A stretch of DNA of 64,000 nucleotides from Rattus norvegicus (taxonomy: Eukaryota; Chordata; Mammalia; Rodentia; Muridae). The stretch is taken from the NCBI RefSeq assembly GCF_036323735.1, contig NC_086027.1, positions 84,951,662 to 85,015,661 of the forward strand, read 5' to 3'. This document shows positions 55,425 through 64,000 of this stretch, piece after piece. The notes under the pieces are model-generated. The model did not search any database. It saw only the letters and a program-made list of their open reading frames with translations, and was not told the origin of the DNA. The translations under genes and the position numbers were made by a program. Each line of letters begins with the position of its first letter. The stretch's first letter is position 1.

Positions 55425-56439
55425 ACCAGAACCTCTTAACTTTTTATAAACCATCAGTAGGTTTCCTCATATCTTTCCATACAATTATTTTCTTTAGATA
55501 CTACTAATGATCTTGTTTATTTAGAAAAATAGCAGCAGAAAGGTGCATATATACATACATATATATGCATACATTGCTATCATGCATTTAAGTGTGCATA
55601 TATGTTTGAGCCTAGGCAACTCAGTCCCATCTGGCTTATTCTGTAGGCTCTATGCCTTTAATGATGATTCTTTAACCTATGCCAAAGACACCCAGGGGAC
55701 AGGAGAGCCCAGAAGGAGGGCTTGGTGAGAGAAGGATGGAAAGTGAACTCCCTGGGAGATAAAACTCATGCAGCACACAGGGGTGCTTTGTTCCATTAAT
55801 TTTTATAGGGAGAGGCACATCCCCCACTGCTTTATCCTGCCTCTCCCTCCGGCACAAAGCCAACTGTGTGTTCTCATACTGACATCTCCGCAAATAGCTG
55901 GGGAAGGAAGAGGCAAGCTTGAGAGAAGTGCATCAGTATGGAGGCCACACCCTTGCCCTCTACTTGGTTCTGGGTCTCTTGCTATTGAGCTAGGACCTTC
56001 TGGATTTTGTTTTTTTAACCCGACTAAACATCTAAAGTCTGACTGATGTACAGAGAACAGAAGAAGCCATTGGAAGAGAATGTCTGCCCTTCTTAGTGAA
56101 CACCATTGTCCTGGGCGCAGGACACTGCCATTTGGGGAGGAGAGTGCTAGTGAATGAGTTACCCTGGTAGCACCTGAGGTGCCTGAATAATTTCTAGAGA
56201 GAATAGGACAGAGACTACTGTCTCCTCCAATGCCTATAAACTAGTCCTCAAAAGACTGCTGTCTTAGAATTCAGTCACGTTTTCCTGGAGCCAAGTGACT
56301 CCTTTTCTCTGGTACCACATACTCCCCAGTGGATTGCTGGTTTCTTATGTCAGGGACTCAAGAGCTGATTTGTATCCCCAGAGACTCGCACGTCAGCTAG
56401 GACTGAGTAGTGCCTTCCACACTTGCCAGCCACCTCAGC
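55421..56439. other. unique sequence, nothing recognised
   Basis: A short TATA/CATA-rich patch occurs at 55545-55600. No gene or assigned repeat. Confidence 0.45.
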
Positions 56440-56720
56440 TCTTCCCTGGAAGACATCTGACCTCATTTCCTAGTCTTCTCCTGGCTTGTTCTGTTCCTGT
56501 CAACATGATTACCTCTTGTTGATCTTTGAACACTACAGCATTTGGTTAGAAGGTCCACATCTGGAATTTCCTTCCCTCAGGAGCTCAGAGACAACCCACT
56601 CAGAATCTCTGTCTAAATTTCACCTCTCATCCATGATGCTCATGCTAAGCAATAGTTGTCCTTGTCCCCTTACACATATGTGACTGGATGTCCTTTGCTT
56701 GTTTTCCCCACACTATCTAT
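56440..56720 (+). mobile_element. possible L2 fragment, sense
   Basis: ggaatttccttccctcagga, then ctctgtctaaatttcacctc and tcatgctaagcaatag, recall sense L2 ("ctggaatgctcttcccc...gtctctgctcaaatgtcacc"). Weak but ordered. Confidence 0.4.
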
Positions 56721-57654
56721 TGGCTCCCTGAACACTGTAACTTATTTCTCCACCTCGTCTTCCTGTGGATTCACTGTTTATACACACCCACTCCTCTGTC
56801 ACTGAAAAAGTAAACCCTCTGCAGGCCATCATCTGGTCTGCTTTGCTCACTGACATGACCTCAGTAATCACAGGTGGTTTGCATTAGTTAATTTGTTGGT
56901 GTTTGTGGACAATGTTTCAGGAAGAAATGGCTTGGAGTTCTTTTTCCCATGTTCGTGTGTCAGGCAAAGGCAACTCCCAGTGAAGTAAGAACTGAATGGA
57001 AAGACGAATTTCACAAATTCACCTCAGGAGCATTCACTTGGTGCACTAATAATATTGACACTCACAAGGCCCAACAAGGAAGTGAGTCCCGGGCGTTGTC
57101 TGCTGCTTTATAGAAGCTACATGACTTGTACTTGGGCTTCATGGAGGCTTTAAGTAAGCAAAGCTAGTGTCTCCGGGAGGCCCAAGGGATGTTTTGAAAA
57201 TTCTGCAACTGATAGTGATAGAGAGGAATCTCTCACCATGAGTCCAGATAGCCAGTCTTCTCCATCTCAAGGATTTTCTTTTCCATATGAGCTAGCCTTG
57301 GGATCCACAAGAGGAAGGTCAAGGCAGAATGGCTGGGATGACAACTAGAAGTAGGGACCACAGGGGTTCCATTTGATAAGGTGACTATGAGGCTTACCTC
57401 ACTGTGATAGAAGATTGTACTGTCTGGGTGTGGGATTTCAGAATGAGCAAAGTGGTGCTGTTGGTTGAAGTTTTGCTATTTATTAGTTAATTTTTTGTTG
57501 CATAAATAAGTAGCACCAATTTACATGGAGAGCACTGGCTAGAGTGTTGGTGTGGACTGTGGGTTCTACCACTTACGGAGTGTCTGGTTCATCTGGGCCT
57601 TTTGTGTATGCATGTGTGGTGGTGGGGGGTTGTTCTTTAGCAGAGTGATTCCCT
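56721..57654. other. unique sequence, nothing recognised
   Basis: No gene or assigned repeat. Confidence 0.45.
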
Positions 57655-57762
57655 TTCTTTTGAGAAAATGTCTCCCTTTGTAGTCAAGGGTGGCTCTGAA
57701 ATCCTGGTCCACTTGCTTCGACTTCTGAGGATTGTGACAAGCGTGTGTCATACTCGACTTCC
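57655..57762 (-). mobile_element. B1-like SINE fragment, antisense
   Basis: ttttgagaaaatgtctccct, ttgtagtcaagggtggctct, gaaatcctggtccacttgct and gtgacaagcgtgtgtcatac follow antisense B1/PB1 with many changes. Confidence 0.6.
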
Positions 57763-59224
57763 AGAGTAGGAATTCTTAGCAGGAGGGAATGGCAACCATC
57801 ATTGGAACTTGGAAGGACGTACAGCTGGCACCTTATAGGTAGAAATCACAGTGCTGCCAAACATCTATAATGCACAGAGCATCCCCAGAGCAAATCATGA
57901 TCTTGCCCAAATATTGGGGTGTTAAGCAAGGCTTGAGAAGTCTGGCCCCAAGCATGACAGGAAAGAACAACTGTTTCTGTCTTCATTTTCTCCTTTTTTT
58001 TTTTTTTTTTTTCTGAATCCTGTCTCCCCTCTCAGCTAGAGGGAGTAGAAAGAGGACTGGAAATCTCTCTTTAGAATGTTTCTTAGGAATTAATTGGCAG
58101 AGGGAACAAGGAGTTCCAACCTCCCACGTCCTTCAGCTCACCACCTGCTGCAGCATCAATTATGTCTCGGCCCACGCCATGCCCGAAGGTTGGAGAGCTG
58201 CTGTGTGGTACCGCTGGTGTGGGGCTGTAGCCTTTAGACACCTTCCATGAGGCAGGCGGAGATGAGTAGTGAGCAACAAGAGAGAGCCCAGTACGCCATG
58301 TCTTCAGGAGCCTAGGAGCCCAGGGCATTGTGTAACCCAAATGAACTCCTGGGTTTAATCTCTGCCTCTGACAGCTCCCTGGAATTGTAAGAATGCCTGA
58401 GGATATTTGTTCTAGCTCTTCCAATCGGTATTGAAATACTTTCCAAATGAAGAATAATGCTGTCAGCTACTACTCTGAAAATTAGCATATGCCTGCTGTT
58501 TGCTTCTCTCACCAATGGGGCCAGTTACAACCTCGCTTATACATAACGTAATGCTTTCCAGCTCCCAGAGAACAGGATCAGCAATGATCTCACACACGAT
58601 GCATCTCATTGAGTATTAGACCTGAAAAAGGATAACTTACTTTAAAGGAATTTTTTCTGCAGTATTGGTCAGCAGAGGAGGAAGTAACAACCCTTAAACA
58701 ATTGAGATTCCTATTTCCCAAATGCCAGAATGGTTAACAGATGACCAGAACATTGAAACCCTGGGGTAGCAGAGCCCTAGCTGTGTGCACCCCACTTTTT
58801 GCTTTCTTTAATTTGTTAATCAAGGATGAACGAGTAGGATGGAAGGTCCTCTGGTTTAGATAACTTACTTTGCAGAATGCTAAATGTACTGATCTGAGCA
58901 GGTAAGGCCACAGTTCAATTATAGATACCAGTCTCTGTCAGGCCTTCTGTGTGGGGGCCTCTATCTAAAAGACTTTGTCCTGCTGTCTGACTTTCCTTTT
59001 AATGACAAAGAACCTACCTTTAGATGTCACAGCAGGCTCTTCTTTCAGGGGACGTCCTTACATCCTGGTGTTCTTGAGTTTCCCTTGGAACTCCACACCT
59101 TTCCCACAGGCACAGTCTCCATAGAGACTCCCTTGGAATTCCCCTCTCCCTCGGAATCTGTTGCTGTCCAGCCTGTGTCCTTTTGATGTTGATGAATGCT
59201 AAATCTACGTTTAGCCAGTGGGTG
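57763..59224. other. unique sequence with a long T run
   Basis: An unbroken run of about 18 T lies near 57995-58012, with no adjacent SINE or retrogene body that I can identify. Otherwise nothing recognised. Confidence 0.45.
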
Positions 59225-59416
59225 TGTGGATGTAGAGTGAGTCTAGGCGTGGATGGTGGGGAAAGCATGGCTGAGACTAGAAGTTGACTATTGTCATTAT
59301 GGGCTAGATGTCTTCTTGGGTGTGGATGTAGAGTGAGTCTAGGTGTGGATGGTGGGGAAAGCATGGCTGAGACTAGAAGTTGACTATTGTCATTATGGGC
59401 TAGATGTCTTCTTGGG
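59225..59416. repeat. two-copy 96-bp tandem duplication
   Basis: 59225-59320 and 59321-59416 are identical except for one base (CTAGGCGTGG in the first copy, CTAGGTGTGG in the second). Each unit starts tgtggatgtagagtgagtct and ends gatgtcttcttggg. Because 96 is divisible by 3, the minus-strand open frame passes through both copies and looks longer than it otherwise would. Near identity implies a recent event. Confidence 0.97.
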
Positions 59417-60059
59417 TAAGAGTCTGATCTTCTTTCCCAGATCCTCAGTTCTGCCAAGCTCCTCACTCTCTCAAGATTTACCACAGTGCCCAGCAACAGA
59501 AAACACCAAAGAAGGGGATGTCAGTGATGCTGAGCTTTCATGACAAGCCTCCAGCACAACCCAACAAGGGCTCCAACTGTCACTCATAGTTGATCAACAT
59601 CCAGCCAGGGGACCCTTAGTCTTGGTTTTACAGTTGAATAATCCAGAAGCTTTTTAAAGCCAAAGAGGTTGAGGCCTCCATCCAGACTTCCCAAACCAAG
59701 ACAATCAGGATGAGGTAGGAAGGGGTGCTGGTGGTATTGCTGTTTGTCTGTCTCAAAAGCCAATAGCTGGTAAGTCACTGACTAGCTGACTTGTTTCTCC
59801 ATGAGAGCCCATTTTTAGCATTCAGTAGGAAAATAGGGTCATTCCTACGGTCGCTTGTTTAGTACCACTGTCACAATGGCAGGTGACTGCTGTGTGACAA
59901 GGGCAATCACTCTGCCCACAACCTCAATCCAAGTCATATGTATTTTTGCTAGATTTTGAAGTGTCTGTGTGTGAAGAGTACATTTTTGTTGGTCTAATAT
60001 GTGTGTATGTCTTGGATACTGGCTTCATTCATTATTAAAACAGAAGCGTGATTCATTTA
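59417..60059. other. unique sequence, nothing recognised
   Basis: No gene or assigned repeat. Confidence 0.45.
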
Positions 60060-60228
60060 ACTGTATTGAGATTGGGAAGCACAGTAATGAACAAAACAAA
60101 TAAACACCCTTGCCCTCACTGAACTCAGTCCTTGGATTGGAGGAGACATCAATAGACAGGATAGATAAGTTAGGTTTAGGATATGTCCGGATGGCAACAG
60201 GGCTATGTTAGATATCAGTTACTGTATA

Positions 60229-60239
60229 ACAGATCTCTC
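60229..60239 (+). repeat. target-site duplication of the ID, left copy
   Basis: acagatctctc here, and acaaatctctc at 60357-60367, flank the ID and its A-rich tail with one mismatch in 11 bp. This is the product of LINE-1-type target-primed insertion. Confidence 0.85.
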
Positions 60240-60356
60240 GGGGTTGGGGATTTAGCTCAGTGGCAGAGCACTTGCCTAGCAAGCACAAGGCCCTGGGTTC
60301 GTTCCCCAGCTCCGAAAAAAAGAAAAAAAGAAAAGAGAAAAACAAAACAAAACAAA
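60240..60356 (+). mobile_element. ID SINE (rat type), nearly intact
   Basis: The 75-bp core starts ggggttggggatttagctca, has the A box TAGCTCAGTGG, then cttgcctagcaagcacaagg and a B-box region GGGTTCGTTCCCCAGCTCCG. A 40-bp A-rich tail with AAAG and AAAAC units follows. The core is close to the rat ID/BC1-derived sequence. The ATTTAGCTC head and the short target duplication mark a young insertion, the most recent one I see in the window. Confidence 0.95.
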
Positions 60357-60422
60357 ACAAATCTCTCCCAAACAGAAAGGCTGAAATAACATATTTGTTT
60401 ACAGCTTCTGAAGGTCATATAG

Positions 60423-60425
<3 letters not shown>

Positions 60426-60468
<43 letters not shown>
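60426..60468. repeat. (GT)n microsatellite
   Basis: About 21 uninterrupted TG units, 60 bp downstream of the ID. Confidence 0.98.
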
Positions 60469-60470
<2 letters not shown>

Positions 60471-61354
60471 CAGACTCTGTCATGAGATTGGGTAAAACTA
60501 TTGAGTAGGTCTGTGCTAAGGTGGTCTCCTGAGGCTGGAGGATACTCTTAGAGGAGACTTACCTTGTTCTTCACATGCTGGCTTCCAAGAACAAGGAGAA
60601 AGCCAACCCACGTTACATGACAGCAGTCATTTCTGCACATTCTATTTGCTGGAATAGAGCCCACAAGTAGAGTCTATATTTGCATGAAGAGCTGTTTTTA
60701 AATCACATGAAGGATAAGGGGATATAATACAGCAGAGGGACAGAAACAAACAGCTGGTGAAGGGTGGGTGACATGGTTGGCAGGGTGACAAGGAAGTCCA
60801 AGTGGAGTAGAAATTTGGTTGGGCTCGGGGTGCAGGCTAAGTCAAGAAAATAGGTGGGGGCCTCGGGAGGACATGGGGCAGGTCTTCAGAACTATTGTTG
60901 GGACTTTGGCGTTTCCTTTGAGTGAATGGGAGTTGATAGAAGCTTTTGAGGGTGATGATTTTATGCTCCACAGAATATAAGGTGTAGGGAGCCAAGTAAA
61001 ACCAGGGAGGCCAGTCAGTGGTTCTTGAGGTAATCAGGAGAGAGTGGTGGCTTGGATGTGGTGTCTGTATGTGTGCAGAGGAGACAGGGTGGGTGGTGGC
61101 TGGCTTGGAATATAAGACTTGCCGATAGGTCGGATGTGGGGTGTGGGAATAGAAAGGTAATTAAGGATCACTGCAAAGGTTGTACAAGTGAAAGGATACA
61201 GTTGGTGTATGTTATGATGCCGAGGGAGTGCTGTAAGTCTCAGAAGCCAAAAGCACAGAAGAAACACAAGCATGTACCGTGAAGATGGGCTTGTTTCCCT
61301 TGAATACTTATAAACCAGAAAATAAACTCTGAAGCAAACAATCTTTGGCTTCTC

Positions 61355-61356
61355 TT

Positions 61357-61395
<39 letters not shown>

Positions 61396-61399
61396 TTTT
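61355..61399. repeat. (TTTA)n microsatellite
   Basis: Eleven TTTA units. No SINE directly adjoins. Confidence 0.97.
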
Positions 61400-61745
61400 C
61401 TATTTTCATCCAAAAAGAATTTAGAAACATATGGGGGCCACAGAGTTTACATTGGCCATCACTGCTGGTGACCTGAAGGAGCAAAAGAATTCCCAATAGT
61501 GCCTATAAATGACCACTGTCTATGATACCAGAGAGCACAGCTTCAAAGAGGGTCTAGAAGGTAACCTCCTGCATGAGAAAGTAGAGCTGTAAAAAAATAA
61601 GCTATACCAGACTGCTCTTTGTGCCAAACAAGCTAGGAAGGTCTTGTTCATTGGGTCAAATATTTTCCTTTTAGATACTAGAAAATTAATTTATTTACAC
61701 TTTCCTGGCACAGTTATTTATTCATTGCCTGATATGCTCTAGGTA

Positions 61746-61948
61746 TGTGGTGGTTAGTTTTAAATGTCAGCTGGCCATAACCTATGATGAGAGCCTGAAT
61801 GAGAGATTGTTTAGGAAGTTTTGGCTTATGAATATATCTGGGGGTGGGTGGGTGGGGAGGTTGTCTTAATAGTTGATGTAGGAAGACTCAGCCTACTGTG
61901 GGTGGCATCATTCCCTAGGCTGGCAGGCAGGCAGGCATGTGTGCATGC

Positions 61949-62004
<56 letters not shown>

Positions 62005-62238
62005 GTGTAGGATAGGAGAAAGATAGATGAAACAAGCAGGTAGCATGGGTACACGTGTATCTCTCTGCCCTTTAACTGTGTATGATTATGATCCGATTAG
62101 CTGCTTCACCATGATTTCCCTGCTATGCTGGACTAGAACATAGAATCGCAAGCTAAACAGCTCCTGTCCCCTATTTCTGCCCTGCAGTTGCCTTTGGTCA
62201 GGATATTTTATCACAACAACCCAAATGAAACTAGGGCA
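61746..62238 (+). mobile_element. ERVL/MaLR-type LTR, sense, with TG expansion
   Basis: The 5' end is tgtggtggttagttttaaat. It continues tgaatgagagattgtttagg, tagttgatgtaggaagactc, ctgtgggtggcatcattccc, ttcaccatgatttccctgct and cctttggtcaggatatttta, ending gaaactagggca. Possible 5-bp target duplications are AGGTA (61741-61745) and AGGTG (62239-62243). GGCA units and a 51-bp TG array (61951-62001) have expanded inside. The polyadenylation signal region is decayed. Confidence 0.8.
61951..62001. repeat. (TG)n microsatellite inside an LTR
   Basis: About 25 uninterrupted TG units within the LTR body, preceded by GGCAGGCAGGCAGGCATG. Confidence 0.98.
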
Positions 62239-62239
62239 A

Positions 62240-63118
62240 GGTGCTGATCAAGATTCTGACTTAAGGCAGAAGCAGAATTAGGTTGGACCACATGAAATTG
62301 CTGATTCTGACCACGTGGGGTCTACCAAAATGCTACTTTCATTTTGTTCAAGATTCTGTTTTATGAAAAATGTATGTACGGGCTGCTTGCCCTAGATGTC
62401 ACTGATGCATATACTCACACCCAGTGCCTGAAAGTCCCTTTGGCTTCAGTCTCTAATCATGTGGCCCACGCTTAATGATGTCATTGTTCTTATTTCTGTC
62501 TTAATACCTGCCCCACACGCCTGTTTTAACTTCAACTCCCTTCCGTCTTTTTCTTTCCTCTGTGTAAATGGAACACAGCTGTTTCCTGTCACCTGTGTGC
62601 ATCGTGTTCCTTCATGTACTTGAACCCATAAGGTCGGATTATGAGGCCTAACTTGGCCTGAGGATGTATTTTATTACTAAGCACATCATATCTTATCTGG
62701 TTAGGGTATCATCTTAGAGCATTAAAGTCCAGTCTGGGCCAGCTGAGCCAGTTCTAAGTGTGACTCCAGGCCTCAGCTACGCGGAATATGCTGTCTAGTG
62801 CGTACCATTTGTGACAAGCATAAGCTGCTGGTAATAGTGTCTCAGCCTTGAGGGCAGCTTTAGCCAAGGCGAGTTTCTAGCAATGATCATCATTTGATAA
62901 TACTCTTCAATTTCTCACTTCTGAATGGAAGGTCTGTGAACCAACCAAACTGTCTCTAGGTACACGGGCAACTTTGCTTAAGATTGCAGCAAGAAGCGGT
63001 GTGTTTTCCTCCCTTCCCTCAAATTCACCTGCATTTTTTTTTAAAATCCCAATGTAACACATGCTCAGCTCTGTACCATTCAAAGACATAACATCTTATC
63101 GCTCTGCTGGGAAGTTAT
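62240..63118. other. unique sequence, nothing recognised
   Basis: No gene or assigned repeat. Confidence 0.45.
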
Positions 63119-63133
63119 CCCCCCCCCCCCCCC
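63119..63133. repeat. C15 homopolymer
   Basis: Fifteen consecutive C residues followed by GACCCGCC. The length is likely unstable or subject to sequencing error. Confidence 0.95.
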
Positions 63134-64000
63134 GACCCGCCTCACGTCGCTCCTTTCATGCTCTACAACTTCATTTTACATTATCTGTTTCTAGACAACA
63201 ACATTCTCAGAGGTTTTCCTGAGTTAAGTAACACAATTACACAGGAATAGCTGCAGGATGTGTCCGGACTGGAACACAACAGTCATGCTGTGGGAAACAA
63301 GGAGGCCATTATTTTTGCTGTCTTTCTTAATTAGTATTACACACAGCATGACTTGGGTCTGATCCATACCCAGTTTATTGGGGAGAAACACTATGAGGTA
63401 GAAAGAATGTGTGCAGATATTGAAAAAAAAAAAAGGTCTGTCAGGGGGTGGTGGTGATGGAGGAACATAAGCATCTAGATGAGCAGAGAGAACATTCCCG
63501 GGCACCTGCATTCTCAGAGACTCAGCTGATTGCCTCAAACCCCATGAAGCTATGCCTTTTCTCTTTATTACATTTGGCTACAGGAGCAGTGGCTGATTCT
63601 TATGATCTCTATTGTTTGATTGCACCCATTGCCTCTCAAAAAATCTGGGTCCCCGAGTCCAGTTCCAACTCCAAATGGAACTGGTGTGAAGGGAAGGAGA
63701 GAGATGGCAGGGCCTCGCCAGGCAGGGAATGAACTCCATTCTAAGAGCATCTCCCTTTAATGAGGATTCTCGTTCCTCTGCAAGTACCAGGCTGCATCCG
63801 GACTGATGGCGGCACTTGATGGATAATTTATGCAAACAGAACACAAACAAGAAGTCATTAAGCCACCCAACAAGGGTCCTTGACTTTTGCAAAACCAAAC
63901 AGTTATTCTGATCCTGATGAGTTTAATTTTACTTTGGGTTGAGTACCGATGAATACATTATATTTAAAATAAATATAATACTATCAATATTCATGATCAA
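63134..64000. other. unique sequence to window end
   Basis: An A12 run lies near 63423-63434. No gene or assigned repeat. Confidence 0.45.

Larger units (their letters stand above)
60060..61220 (-). mobile_element. L2 LINE relic, antisense, with an ID in its span
   Basis: Antisense L2 blocks occur in order on both sides of the ID: gtaatgaacaaaacaaataa; cttgccctcactgaactcag; then tgggactttggcgtttcctt; gatagaagcttttgagggtg; ggttcttgaggtaatcagga; agacttgccgataggtcgga; attaaggatcactgcaaagg. About 400 bp around 60370-60780 are unassigned, so this may be two pieces. Confidence 0.65.

Noticed and set aside
57995..58012. T18 run as a possible retrogene tail
   Set aside because: Downstream sequence matched no gene or SINE that I recognise, and I saw no matching flanking duplication.
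59020..59496. 158-codon minus-strand open frame with an internal protein repeat
   Set aside because: The protein repeat is only the 96-bp DNA tandem duplication read in frame. Flanking residues show no protein character.
60240..60314. tRNA-gene-like A and B boxes
   Set aside because: The sequence is the ID SINE core with an A-rich tail and target duplications. It lacks a full tRNA cloverleaf and is not a tRNA gene.

Overview
This window is non-coding rodent nuclear DNA, very probably from the rat (Rattus). The clearest lineage marker is a nearly intact ID SINE at 60240-60356, of the BC1-derived type amplified massively in rat. B1, B2/B3 and B4-class SINEs, MaLR/ERVL-type LTRs of rodent character (one ORR1-like solo LTR with a perfect 5-bp target duplication), a rodent hAT relic (URR1-like) and dense CA/TG microsatellites support this. 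I found no protein-coding gene, exon series, rRNA, tRNA gene or CpG-island-like promoter. The open reading frames are short chance frames, or frames running through microsatellites, SINEs and LTRs.

Layout. 1-2.9 kb: a TG array joined to a B4-class SINE, further SINE pieces, an LTR-like relic, an old L2 piece and a TC array. 2.9-6.4 kb: unique sequence. 6.4-10.5 kb: a TCC array, the URR1-like transposon, a B4-class SINE split by an LTR insertion, a 3' L1M fragment and CA/TG arrays. 10.5-19.3 kb: mostly unique, with a composite insertion of locally copied pieces (11209-11313), MaLR LTRs, an A/C-rich G4-capable tract, a 115-bp pure purine run, a B2 carrying a TG array, and a B4. 19.3-24.2 kb: mostly unique with MIR relics. 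24.2-27.4 kb: one old L1M 3' end broken by B3 and B4 SINEs, then an LTR and an L2. 27.4-37.4 kb: unique blocks between old MIR, L2, LTR, B1, B3, ID and B4 copies. 37.4-44.6 kb: a long TG-rich array, L2, B4, B1, MIR, the solo ORR1-like LTR and a tail-to-tail B3 inverted pair. 44.6-53.5 kb: a 310-bp tetranucleotide mosaic, L1M, a 156-bp imperfect palindrome, SINEs and unique blocks. 53.5-64 kb: an LTR, compound CA/GA arrays, an exact-length 96-bp tandem duplication, an old L2 with the young ID nearby, and an ERVL-like LTR.

No genes act together here. The window reads as a gene-poor intergenic region or a large intron. The most notable structures are the composite templated insertion at 11209-11313, the palindrome at 48905-49060, the 96-bp duplication at 59225-59416 and several nested insertions that give a relative age order. 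I see no sign of an undescribed biological system. Repeat families were assigned by eye from remembered consensus sequence, so family-level names are less certain than element class and orientation.
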